The notes below the pieces were generated by a model. It was given only the letters and a program-made list of their open reading frames with translations, did not search any database and was not told the origin of the DNA. Shown piece by piece: positions 46,092 to 54,232 of a DNA stretch of 64,000 nt (position 1 is its first letter; each line of letters starts with the position of its first letter). The position numbers and the translations under genes are program-made. This DNA is from Chitinophaga sancti (GTDB taxonomy: Bacteria; Bacteroidota; Bacteroidia; Chitinophagales; Chitinophagaceae): contig NZ_CP139247.1 of the NCBI RefSeq assembly GCF_034087045.1, positions 8,148,001-8,212,000 on the forward strand. The letters are read 5' to 3'.

Positions 46092-46158
46092 TAAAAGTAG
46101 GAAGGGAATGTGACAGGGAAGTGACGAAAAGGGAAAACAATTTACGCAATCAGGAAAA
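46092..46158 (-). promoter_or_regulatory. Heme-region promoter A (TonB receptor at 43825-46020)
   Basis: -7 box TACTTTTA (46092-46099, one mismatch to TAnnTTTG), 31 nt, then GGGAAAA at 46131, ACGC at 46144 and AGGAAAA at 46152; boxes 21 bp apart. The ACTCCGCC motif is in the leader at 46080-46087. Confidence 0.78.
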
Positions 46159-46245
46159 TAAGGAGTGCTTATTAAAAAATAGATGGATGATGATTTCCGC
46201 TTTCGCGAAAAACGAAGGCTGCGGCGGCTCGCTTCCGCAAAAACC

Positions 46246-46285
46246 GAAAGTTCTGAGGTGCGCTTTCGCGCACCTCAGAACTTTC
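46246..46285. repeat. 18-bp perfect hairpin
   Basis: Stem 46246-46263/46268-46285 with a TTTC loop. It is one of two strong adjacent hairpins between the HmuY-like gene at 46334 and the TonB receptor. A third weaker dyad (TGCGG/CCGCA) lies at about 46220-46239. The cluster is REP-like. Confidence 0.75.
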
Positions 46286-46290
46286 ACCCT

Positions 46291-46333
46291 GCTAATTTTT
46301 TGAGGTTTGCGAAGCAAGCCTCAAAAAATTAGC
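46291..46333 (-). terminator. 20-bp hairpin abutting the HmuY-like stop codon
   Basis: Stem 46291-46310 against 46314-46333 with a GAA loop; the stem ends one base before the stop codon at 46334. An internal AT-rich tract (TTTTTT/AAAAAA) lies in the stem. Probable terminator or mRNA 3' stabiliser. Confidence 0.75.
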
Positions 46334-47350
46334 CTATTCTTTAATTAACGCATACTCCACAACCGGATACCCTCTCTCACCACCATCATTAATCCCCATA
46401 CTCACAAACTTCAGCTTATAATAATTACCAGCCGGATCTCTCACGATATAATAATATTGCTTGTAAATACCACTGCTGGTAGACCTCCAGCTACTACCAA
46501 TCGCATCTCTCTTAGAAGAGAAAGTCAGTGAAGCCGTATCCGCCTTCGTAAAGCTTGAATACCCAACCACAGTAGAATCCACCTTGGCAGCAGACACACC
46601 AGCATACTGATTGATCACCACAAAATCAGAGAAGAAATAAGGAATAGTAGCAGTATAATACGCTGCATAGGACCATGCAAAATCCCACTCCGCTTTCTTA
46701 GGCTCTACACTCACCGTAGCATTTGTAGCAAATGAGAAGAACACAAAGTTATAACTGGAATTTTTGGTAATAGTAACAGAATTAATAGTAGTAGCACCCA
46801 GCAAAGCATATTGTAAAGTATAACCAGTAGTACCATTACGTGTAATTTTCACTTTATACCAGGTAGCAGGATCGGTAGTACCATCTTCTGGTTTCACCAG
46901 GTATACATAGTTCGCATCAGCAGTAGCAGATACTTCAGCAATCACAGTAGCACTCAGATCACCATATACATCATCGATCATGCTAAGTGTACCCTGACCC
47001 TGGCCAATCGCCATACTTACACCGCTGGCATCATCAGTAGTTACCGCAGTAATATCAGTTTTGGTAGTCACTTTCGCACTCATAGCGCTAAAGCCATTCA
47101 GAATAACTCTGTAATCACTACCGCTATAAAAACCCAGTGACCAGCTAAGGCGTTTTACAGCAGTCGCTGAGTCAGTACTCATATCAACATATACAGTGTT
47201 TGGTGAGCCAGTACCGCCACCACCATTTAAAGTTAATTCGGATCCATCAGAAGGAGCAATCACCACAGTGGCATCATCATCTTTACTACATGCACTAAAT
47301 AAACCAGTAGTAGCAATCGCGAGCACGAGTAAAAGTCTGCTTAATTTCAT
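46334..47350 (-). CDS. HmuY-like lipoprotein
   Basis: 338 residues, longer than the other paralogs; signal and lipobox (LAIATTGLFSACSKDD). The N-terminal half (RLSWSLGFYSGSDYRVILNG) and C-terminal half (KAEWDFAWSYAAYYT, YYYIVRDPAGNYYKLKFVSM) each resemble a HmuY-type beta fold, which suggests an internal duplication. It begins 42 bp after the TonB receptor stop and should be that receptor's surface partner. Confidence 0.85.
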   Translation of the reverse strand: MKLSRLLLVLAIATTGLFSACSKDDDATVVIAPSDGSELTLNGGGGTGSPNTVYVDMSTDSATAVKRLSWSLGFYSGSDYRVILNGFSAMSAKVTTKTDITAVTTDDASGVSMAIGQGQGTLSMIDDVYGDLSATVIAEVSATADANYVYLVKPEDGTTDPATWYKVKITRNGTTGYTLQYALLGATTINSVTITKNSSYNFVFFSFATNATVSVEPKKAEWDFAWSYAAYYTATIPYFFSDFVVINQYAGVSAAKVDSTVVGYSSFTKADTASLTFSSKRDAIGSSWRSTSSGIYKQYYYIVRDPAGNYYKLKFVSMGINDGGERGYPVVEYALIKE

Positions 47351-47391
47351 AGAGTTTTAAATTTTTTAATTGTATTTTATGAGCAATTGAA

Positions 47392-49452
47392 TTATTTCCT
47401 GTTCCACGTAAAACTCACCCCCAAAAAGTAACTCCTCCCATACCACATTGGCAACTGCGTCCCCGCACTATGTGCCACTCCACTATTCACCGTACTATTA
47501 TTAATATTCGTCACATTGAATATATTCCTCACCCCTGCATTAATATTGAACAACTTTGTCAACGACTTCACCACTGTAAAATCAGCCATATGATAAGCCG
47601 CCGACTTCACCTGGTGCAAATAAGTGGTACCATCCGTAGCCGTCGCCGACTCATACGTAGGTCTCACACCATTATATTTATAAGACAGGTTCAGCGTAGT
47701 CCCAATCTTCCTCATATTATAAGTAACATTCCCATTCAGCTCCGGCGTCCACATAAAAGTTGGCGTAGGATCTAACGTTTTGTAAGTATCATCATCAGAG
47801 AATTCATTGTATCTACCAATGTAAGAAGCCCCTACACTCACATCCAGGTTTTTCCAATTGAGCTTTCCCATCAGCGTTCCACCCGTAGTTTTAAATTTGG
47901 CAATATTCACATAAGTCATCGTATCACTATTCGCCACATACGCATAGTCAATCATGTTATCAAAGTCATTATAGAAACCGGTCGCAGTTACATTCAATTT
48001 CACGTTCCCTGCCTGAATCGCCTGCCAGCTCAATGATCCCGTAAAACTGTTAGAATATTCCGCCTTCAGGTTAGTATTCCCTTTAATAGCATGACTCGCA
48101 TCAAAGAAATTAAAATACAACTCACGCAAAGCCGGCGCCCTAAAACCACGGGCATACGACAACCGCAGATCCAATGTCTTAGACAATGCAAATTTTACAT
48201 TCAAAGAAGGTATCACCGGGGGCGCATCGTAAATAGAATTCTTACTAAATCGAACACCCGGGCGGATGTTGATACCTCTGGTTGGTTTTAATTCAGCAGA
48301 AGCAAAAAGGGAATAGTTAGAAATACTGGGCGTACCATCTATACGCTGTCCGGAAGAGGCATCACGACTATATTCAACACCCGGCTGAAAAGACAAATGA
48401 GCATTCAGGGAATACTGCGCTGTACTTCTAAAGAACAAAGCATTGTATTTAGTCACATCCTGCGTACCGGAAGCGGTAGATAAAGTCTCCGTCCCATCGG
48501 TAAAGTTTTTAATAGTAGTACGTGTATGTCTATTGTAATCCTGGTAAGACATAGCACCATTAATACTCAGGTCATCATTCACCTGCCACATCGCCTGTGC
48601 CTGGTGTGTATATCTTTTAGTCAGATAATGAGCATCTGTCGCTTTTCCATTATCATAATTAATATCTCCTTTTGCAGCCAGGTCTTCATCCAGGTAATCA
48701 AGACGATACCAGGCCTTCACATTTTTCCTGTCAATACCCACTGTACCATAAGTCATCAACTGATCCTTCGGATGCCAAGCCTTGGCGCGTCCAGTCAGTG
48801 TATCACTCCATCCGCCAAAATTATTTCCCGTAATACCTGCACCTGCAAAATAACCATGATCACTCCAGCGCAATCCCAACGATGCATTGTGTTGACCGTT
48901 ACCATCCAGTGCTGCATATTCTTTGCCCACGGTTTCTTCCTGTACACTCGCATTTACAGACAATTGCTTATCGCCATTATACTTCTTTGTAATAATATTA
49001 ATCACACCTGCGAGTGCATCTGTACCATAGACAACAGACATCGGTCCTTCTACAATCTCAATACGTTCAATACTATGTACATCAATCTGGGCAAGGCTCT
49101 GCCGGGTACTTCCACGATCTACCAATGGCACACCATCCAGTAAGATCTTCACTTCTGCACCAGACATTCCCATGAGTTCCACATCAGTTTCGCCCAAAGT
49201 GTTATCATTAGAAAAACGAATACCCAACTGATTATCCAGCACACCTAAAATGTTTGTAGCCCCCCGCATTTTAATATAATCTGCAGTAATGGTCCTCACC
49301 TGGTATACAGAATGCTTTAATGATTGTGGGGTGTATTGTCCTGTCACCACAACATCATTTAGCTGTACCGAATCCATTCCTTTATTAATCTGAGCATTGC
49401 TTTCGTACGAACATGCGAATAGCAAGGCTAATAGAATTACCCTAAACTTCAT
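47392..49452 (-). CDS. TonB-dependent receptor of the heme-uptake region
   Basis: About 686 residues from MKFRVILLALLFACSYESNA (ATG at 49452), a clear signal peptide; the frame stays open to 49656 but that part is leader RNA downstream of promoter B. Plug signatures: SVQLNDVVVTGQYTPQ, EIVEGPMSVVYGTDALAGVI. Barrel ends WYGRSYFLGVSFTWNRK, a normal terminal strand. It pairs with the following HmuY-like lipoprotein. Ligand by context is heme or a hemoprotein. Confidence 0.92.
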   Translation of the reverse strand: MKFRVILLALLFACSYESNAQINKGMDSVQLNDVVVTGQYTPQSLKHSVYQVRTITADYIKMRGATNILGVLDNQLGIRFSNDNTLGETDVELMGMSGAEVKILLDGVPLVDRGSTRQSLAQIDVHSIERIEIVEGPMSVVYGTDALAGVINIITKKYNGDKQLSVNASVQEETVGKEYAALDGNGQHNASLGLRWSDHGYFAGAGITGNNFGGWSDTLTGRAKAWHPKDQLMTYGTVGIDRKNVKAWYRLDYLDEDLAAKGDINYDNGKATDAHYLTKRYTHQAQAMWQVNDDLSINGAMSYQDYNRHTRTTIKNFTDGTETLSTASGTQDVTKYNALFFRSTAQYSLNAHLSFQPGVEYSRDASSGQRIDGTPSISNYSLFASAELKPTRGINIRPGVRFSKNSIYDAPPVIPSLNVKFALSKTLDLRLSYARGFRAPALRELYFNFFDASHAIKGNTNLKAEYSNSFTGSLSWQAIQAGNVKLNVTATGFYNDFDNMIDYAYVANSDTMTYVNIAKFKTTGGTLMGKLNWKNLDVSVGASYIGRYNEFSDDDTYKTLDPTPTFMWTPELNGNVTYNMRKIGTTLNLSYKYNGVRPTYESATATDGTTYLHQVKSAAYHMADFTVVKSLTKLFNINAGVRNIFNVTNINNSTVNSGVAHSAGTQLPMWYGRSYFLGVSFTWNRK

Positions 49453-49628
49453 AAGTATTTTTTGATGGCAGTCGAGGTACCTATCCCAGGCTGCAGGCGG
49501 TGCGAACACAGGCAGATAAGGGACATAGATGTTAGTCCATGATACCGGAAAATAATAAGCTATTGTGTAAGCTGTCGCGGAGAAAACAGTCACACAATAC
49601 AGAACACTGGCGGAGTAAAATTGTGAAG

Positions 49629-49695
49629 CAAAGATCATGAAGAATCTTTGCTTCATATAATCTGATCAGGAAAATGATTTACGCAATAAGGAAAC
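49629..49695 (-). promoter_or_regulatory. Heme-region promoter B (TonB receptor at 47392-49452)
   Basis: -7 box GATCTTTG (49629-49636, one mismatch), 31 nt, then AGGAAAA at 49668, ACGC at 49681 and AGGAAAC at 49689, boxes 21 bp apart. ACTCCGCC is 12 nt after the -7 box (49609-49616). The leader is about 170 nt. Confidence 0.78.
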
Positions 49696-50158
49696 TTTAA
49701 CGAATCGATTCTGAAACTTTAGTCTATCGATTTTGAAATCTTAGTATTCCAATTTCAAAACTTTAACGAATCGATTCTGAAATATTTGTATTCCAATTTT
49801 GAAGCTTTAGCGTATCAATTGTGAATTCTTAGTACTCCAATTTCAAAACTTTAACGAATCAATTCTGAAATCTTAGTATTCCAATTTTGAAACTTCAACT
49901 CATCAATTCTGAAACCTGGCACGTCTATCCAAAAAATTTAACCTGCCAATTCAGCAACCTAGCGTATCAATTCTGAAACCTGGCACGTCTATCCCCAAAA
50001 TTCAACCTGCCAATTCAGCAACCTAGCGTATCAATTCTGAAACCTGGCACGTCTATCCCCAAAATTCAACCTGCCAATTCAGCAACCTAGCGTATCAATT
50101 CTGAAACCTGGCACGTCTATCCCCAAAATTCAACCTGCCAACTCAGCAACCTATCGTA
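49691..50158. repeat. Degenerate 21-bp monomer array with a 64-bp higher-order repeat
   Basis: About 470 bp. Left part (49691-49910): monomers of 21-23 bp of the type AACTTTAACGAATCGATTCTGA alternate. Right part (49911-50158): a 64-bp unit made of three diverged monomers repeats almost without change, with copies starting at 49911, 49975, 50039 and 50103. It lies between the small Cys/His gene and the TonB receptor and reaches the last codons of the former. Confidence 0.92.
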
Positions 50159-50468
50159 TTAATTCATATACCTGCTGTAGCAGTAACGCCTCATCGATCG
50201 CATCTCTGAGGTCATTGAATTCATCCTGGGTAAAAGTGAAGCTGATATCCTTACAAGGAGCATGAATGATGACTCTTTCTTCCCCATCAGGGAATACCAT
50301 ACAACAATCTACAAAGTCTTGTCTATTCATCGTTTCACGAAAGAACTGAAATTCTTGTGGGGAGAAATTGAGTAACAAATTATTATGCCAGATAAAAACC
50401 GTCTGACAGTGCATACAATGGCTAATTTGTGCCGTATTCTTTATACATAAAGTCCTGATGTCACACAT
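50151..50468 (-). CDS. Small Cys/His-containing protein (possibly DUF6686 family)
   Basis: 105 residues, no signal peptide. A possible metal- or heme-binding cluster sits at ISHCMHCQTVFIWHNN, with a further MCDI/CIK pair at the start and CCM and CKD later. The rest is a mixed alpha/beta domain (LLNFSPQEFQFFRET, FTQDEFNDLRDAIDEALL). I believe Bacteroidetes relatives are catalogued as DUF6686, but I cannot verify it. It has an exact heme-region promoter (D) and sits between HemS and the TonB receptor, so a part in heme handling is likely. Confidence 0.8.
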   Translation of the reverse strand: MCDIRTLCIKNTAQISHCMHCQTVFIWHNNLLLNFSPQEFQFFRETMNRQDFVDCCMVFPDGEERVIIHAPCKDISFTFTQDEFNDLRDAIDEALLLQQVYELIR

Positions 50469-50518
50469 ATAATATCTTGTTTAAAAAATAGGGTTTCGTA
50501 GGATATTAATATGTGACA
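50459..50518 (-). promoter_or_regulatory. Inverted repeat over the start codon and promoter of the small Cys/His gene
   Basis: TGTCACACATATAATATC at 50459-50476 is nearly inverted at 50502-50518 (GATATTAATATGTGACA). One arm covers the start codon at 50468; the other touches the -7 box. It could be an operator or an mRNA hairpin hiding the start. Confidence 0.6.
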
Positions 50519-50583
50519 AAAGTAAGCGGGAATAAGAAAGGTGATGGATCGATTCGGGAAAAGGATTTACCTAAACGGGAAAA
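50517..50583 (-). promoter_or_regulatory. Heme-region promoter D (small Cys/His gene)
   Basis: -7 box TACTTTTG (50517-50524, exact), 31 nt, then GGGAAAA at 50556, ACCT in place of ACGC at 50569 and GGGAAAA at 50577; boxes 21 bp apart. Confidence 0.82.
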
Positions 50584-50658
50584 ACTGCCTGCCAGCTCAA
50601 AGCTTTTCTACTATAAAATATAATGTATTCTTTAGCAGGCCGCAGGCCCTGCCCTTCA

Positions 50659-50707
50659 AAATACAAAGGGGGCGTCTTCGAAAACTTCGAGATGCCCCCT
50701 TTGTATT
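50659..50707 (-). terminator. Strong hairpin after the hemS gene
   Basis: Stem AATACAAAGGGGGC with a nearly perfect inverse (50659-50681 against 50686-50707). It is about 100 bp after hemS on the minus strand and probably ends the hmuTUV-hemS transcript. Confidence 0.75.
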
Positions 50708-50804
50708 CGCGTACATGGATGGAGAGAATTTTCGTACATACAATTCTCATGGCCTTCCTGTTACTTATGAGTTCCCCTTTGTATTTTGCTTTTATAGTTT
50801 GCTC

Positions 50805-51839
50805 TTATAGCTTCGCAACCAACTCTCTCCACCCTTCTAACTCCGGATTCCCAGGCTTTCTTTTCCCAAAGAACTGTGCAATCATCTCCCCCTCTGCATC
50901 AAACACTTCTACCGAAGTCACCACACCATCCACACTTGGCTTCTGCACTGCCCAGCTCTGGGCAATATCATCCGTCTTCAAATGCAAATTAAAATCAGCA
51001 TCCATCACATTAATCCATCCTGGAATCTCCACAATCTTCTCCACCTTCCCTGTATGAATCTCAATATTCCCTGGATTACCCACAAACACCATGATCTCCA
51101 AACCACTCGCCGCCGCACGCTCTAATATCGTCTTCACACTTTCCTTACCTATCTTCCGCGTAAACTTCCCATCTCCAATCTCCAGGGCAAACGTGCGTGA
51201 AACTTTGTGTTTCATCAACAAAGGGAAGAAATCATGCGTATCCTGCAAACCAGCCCATCCTTCCAGGAAAGCCGCTTTATCCGCCGTCTCATTCGCATAC
51301 ACAGCCGGCGCCGGAGCAGGCAATACTGTAATTCCCAATGGTTGTTCATCAGCTGTAAACGCTGCTATCAATTTATCCCATGCTGCAATATTTGTCTGTT
51401 CTACTGCATAGATCTTCAAAATCGCATTTCCCTGTGCATCAAAGATCTGGATAGAACGTTTGAACCCGGTTGCCGCATCATCATTCACTGCAAACCCAAA
51501 CTTCCAGCGACCAAAGAACATACGCAGGTCAATATCTTTTCCCAACACAGTACCTACATGTCTGCCAGCAGCATCCACCTGCTCGAACAAACCTTTCCTT
51601 TCAATCACACAATGTTCATTGCGTGTCAGCACCATTACCTTACCCAGGTCAGGCATACGTTCCATCAAATCCGGGAACGCAGCTTTCAGATGTTGAACAG
51701 CCGTACCAGTGCAGGCTGCTACCACCTCTCCCTCACTTACCTGCAATTGTTTTGCCGCATCGCGAATCCTTACTTTAGGATTTTCTGCCCGAAACGCGAT
51801 CCATTGATCTTTAAGAGTTGGTGTTACAATTTCATTCAT
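50805..51839 (-). CDS. hemS: Hemin-degrading factor / heme carrier HemS (ChuS/HmuS)
   Basis: 344 residues: two tandem HemS domains. N-terminal KDQWIAFRAENPKVRIRDAA; first half ends around IYAVEQTNIAAWDKLI. The heme-ligand histidine is expected in the domain-2 region (about 215-230; the visible candidate is HKVSRTFALE). The fold repeats are clear (VLGKDIDLRMFFGRWKFGFA and NVMDADFNLHLKTDDIAQSW). It accepts imported heme in the cytoplasm, and ChuS-type relatives cleave it. Three bases separate it from hmuV. Confidence 0.93.
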   Translation of the reverse strand: MNEIVTPTLKDQWIAFRAENPKVRIRDAAKQLQVSEGEVVAACTGTAVQHLKAAFPDLMERMPDLGKVMVLTRNEHCVIERKGLFEQVDAAGRHVGTVLGKDIDLRMFFGRWKFGFAVNDDAATGFKRSIQIFDAQGNAILKIYAVEQTNIAAWDKLIAAFTADEQPLGITVLPAPAPAVYANETADKAAFLEGWAGLQDTHDFFPLLMKHKVSRTFALEIGDGKFTRKIGKESVKTILERAAASGLEIMVFVGNPGNIEIHTGKVEKIVEIPGWINVMDADFNLHLKTDDIAQSWAVQKPSVDGVVTSVEVFDAEGEMIAQFFGKRKPGNPELEGWRELVAKL

Positions 51840-51842
51840 TTT

Positions 51843-52688
51843 TTAAAAAACATTTAATGCCTTCCTGGCAGGTGATTGAAATAAACCAGTGGTAGCGGCG
51901 GTAACCACCAGCGGATAATTACATTGTGGATGCGACAATATTGACACCTCCACACCAAAACTATTTTTAATATGCGCAGAAGTAAACACGTCATCCACAG
52001 TACCCTGTGTATACAATGTTCCTTCTTTTAATAATATTATACGATGTGCAAATGCAGCGGCCAACTGAAAATCATGCAATACAGCCACCACCAATACCCC
52101 GGCAGCAGTCAGTTTCGTCGCTAGTTGCAAAGCCAGCTGTTCATGCAAAATATCCATTCCAGTCACTGGCTCATCCAACAACAACATTTTTTTACCAGTA
52201 TAATCCAGCTCCTGCAAACCCGGTGCCTCCAGCAACTGCGCTAATACTCTCGCCAACTGCACACGTTGCTTTTGCCCACCGGACAAGGTTGGATAAGCCC
52301 TGTCTTTCAGGTCATAGACTTGCATGATCTGCAATGCACTCTTCACAATTTCCTTATCCAGTGATTCCAAATTCCTGCTATATACATACCTTCCCATTGC
52401 TGCTACATCCTGCACAGAAAATGCCTGGTTCAATGTCACGTGCTGTGATAGTACAGCCCTGGTAGTAGCTTGCCTGGCAATTGGTATATTACGCAGTGCC
52501 TGCCCGGCAATCATCACGTCTCCTCTATAAGTTGGGTACTCACCGGCAACCACTTTCAGCAATGTCGATTTTCCTGCTCCATTGGCTCCCATGATTACAC
52601 AAAGCTCTCCTGCCGATGCATCAAAGCTGATCCCCTTGAGTATTGGCATTTTTCCCAGTGTGAGCGATATGTTTTTAATGTGCAACAT
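51843..52688 (-). CDS. hmuV: Heme ABC transporter ATPase HmuV
   Basis: 281 residues. Walker A GANGAGKSTLLK, Q-loop RAVLSQH, signature LSGGQKQRVQLARVL, Walker B KMLLLDEPVTGMD, H-loop VLHDFQLA. It is FecE/BtuD-like and powers the HmuU permease. It is close to hemS (3 bp) and separated from hmuU by an intergenic array of 47-bp repeats. Confidence 0.94.
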   Translation of the reverse strand: MLHIKNISLTLGKMPILKGISFDASAGELCVIMGANGAGKSTLLKVVAGEYPTYRGDVMIAGQALRNIPIARQATTRAVLSQHVTLNQAFSVQDVAAMGRYVYSRNLESLDKEIVKSALQIMQVYDLKDRAYPTLSGGQKQRVQLARVLAQLLEAPGLQELDYTGKKMLLLDEPVTGMDILHEQLALQLATKLTAAGVLVVAVLHDFQLAAAFAHRIILLKEGTLYTQGTVDDVFTSAHIKNSFGVEVSILSHPQCNYPLVVTAATTGLFQSPARKALNVF

Positions 52689-52770
52689 TATTCCAGTATT
52701 GTCTTCTTTCTTTTACGATGAGTGATAACAGGGTAAGGAAAGTATTGTCTTCTTTTTATTTATGATGATC

Positions 52771-52910
52771 AATAACAACATCATGCCAGTATCATCTTCT
52801 GCTCCTTTGCAATCAGCAATAACAACATCACGCCAGTATCATCTTCTGCTCATTTACTAATCTGCAATAACAACATCAAGCCATTATCATTCTCTTCTCC
52901 TTTACAATCA
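52771..52910. repeat. 47-bp tandem repeat (three copies) between hmuU and hmuV
   Basis: Copies of AATAACAACATCACGCCAGT type start at 52771, 52818 and 52866 (47 and 48 bp apart). The last copy enters the 3' end of hmuU, whose stop is at 52876. Confidence 0.88.
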
Positions 52911-53931
52911 GCCAAATAAAAAACGGCGCACCAATCACAGCCGTAATAATCCCCACCGGCAATTCTGCAGGTGCAATCATCGTCCTACACAACAAATCGG
53001 CAATCGTAAGCAACACCGCACCTGACAACGCAGCACCAGGTATTAAAATTCTATAATCCGGCCCTGTAAACTGCCTCACAATATGCGGCACTATCAACCC
53101 AATAAATCCAATAATCCCTGCCACTGCCACGCCTGCCGCCACCGCCATGGTAGCCAATATCACCAACTGCACCTTTAACCGCGCTACCTTCACACCACTA
53201 TGCATCGCTTCTCTTTCACCTAAGGCCAGAAGATTGATCGCAGGCGCCAAACCAGGCAATAATATAACCGGTATTAATATAAAAGGTGTCACCCCCATCA
53301 CCGTCGTCCAACTCGCACCTCCCAAACTTCCCAATGACCAAAACGTAATACTTCTCAACTGTTCATTATTCGCCACATACGTCATCAAACCTGTCACTGA
53401 TTCACACAAAGCTCTCACCGCAATACCTGCCAATAACATAGTAGATATCACTGCCTGTCCGCCATTACGCGCTACTCTAAAAATAAACAGTGTCGTAAGA
53501 ATCGCTCCTGCAAAAGCAGAGAAGTTGAGCGAATAAAAATTCAGTAAGGGAACAGATTGAAATATTGGCAACGAACTTTGTACAATAATCATCACTACAG
53601 CAGCCATCGATGCACCGGAACTAATCCCGATCAAACCCGGATCAGCCAGTGGGTTTCGAAATAGCCCTTGCAGAGAAGCCCCTGCCACACCTAATCCCGC
53701 ACCAATCAACACACCTAATATTACACGCGGCAAGCGGATCATCCACAACACCCCTTCCATATTTTCTTCATAAAATACAGGGATATGGATACCTGCTTTG
53801 TGCAGAAGAATAGCCAGCACCTGCAGCGGTGACATATGCATGGCACCGGTACCTGTCGCAATGAGAATAACCAGTACCAATAGTATGCTAAGCCCACCAA
53901 TGGCACTGATATTCTTAAATATCTTATTCAT
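52876..53931 (-). CDS. hmuU: Heme ABC transporter permease HmuU (FecCD family)
   Basis: 351 residues with about ten TM helices, standard for the FecCD/BtuC family. Signatures: LPRVILGVLIGAGLGVAGAS, FRNPLADPGLIGISSGASMA, GFIGLIVPHIVRQFTGPD, and GELPVGIITAVIG-like AELPVGIITAVIGAPFF. It moves heme across the inner membrane with HmuV and HmuT. The C-terminal few codons fall in the 47-bp repeat array. Confidence 0.94.
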   Translation of the reverse strand: MNKIFKNISAIGGLSILLVLVILIATGTGAMHMSPLQVLAILLHKAGIHIPVFYEENMEGVLWMIRLPRVILGVLIGAGLGVAGASLQGLFRNPLADPGLIGISSGASMAAVVMIIVQSSLPIFQSVPLLNFYSLNFSAFAGAILTTLFIFRVARNGGQAVISTMLLAGIAVRALCESVTGLMTYVANNEQLRSITFWSLGSLGGASWTTVMGVTPFILIPVILLPGLAPAINLLALGEREAMHSGVKVARLKVQLVILATMAVAAGVAVAGIIGFIGLIVPHIVRQFTGPDYRILIPGAALSGAVLLTIADLLCRTMIAPAELPVGIITAVIGAPFFIWLIVKEKRMIMA

Positions 53932-53957
53932 TAACTATTCTGTTTAATAGCACGGTT

Positions 53958-54198
53958 ATTCCTGAAAATCTTAGTCATTAACTTTCCAGTTTCCTAAGCA
54001 GAAATCCTTGAACGTCTTAATTACTACCTTTCCTGCTACCAACTCCGACATTCCTGAACATCTTAGTCATTAACTTTCCAGTTTCCCTAAGCCGAAATCC
54101 TTGAACGTCTTGATTACTACCTTTCCAGCTACCAACTCCGACATTCCTGAACGTTTTAGTCATTAACTTTCCAGTTTCCCTAAGCCGAAATCCCTAAC
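53958..54198. repeat. 92/93-bp tandem repeat between hmuT and hmuU
   Basis: Copies start at 53958, 54050 and 54143 (92 and 93 bp), with the third copy partial. Each copy consists of two diverged halves of about 46 bp sharing TGAAC-TCTT-ACTTTCCAG positions, so it is itself an old duplication. Confidence 0.9.
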
Positions 54199-54232
54199 AT
54201 TAATCATTAATCTTCCTGAAAATCCTCCCTTC

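Noticed and set aside
49453..49656. N-terminal extension of the TonB receptor frame
   Set aside because: The signal peptide begins at 49452 and promoter B places the extension in the untranslated leader.
49691..50158. CRISPR array
   Set aside because: Units follow each other with no unique spacers, monomers drift gradually, and no cas gene is nearby.
50541..50810. Plus-strand ORF of 89 codons between the Cys/His gene and hemS
   Set aside because: It runs through promoter D and a long hairpin and has no recognisable protein features.
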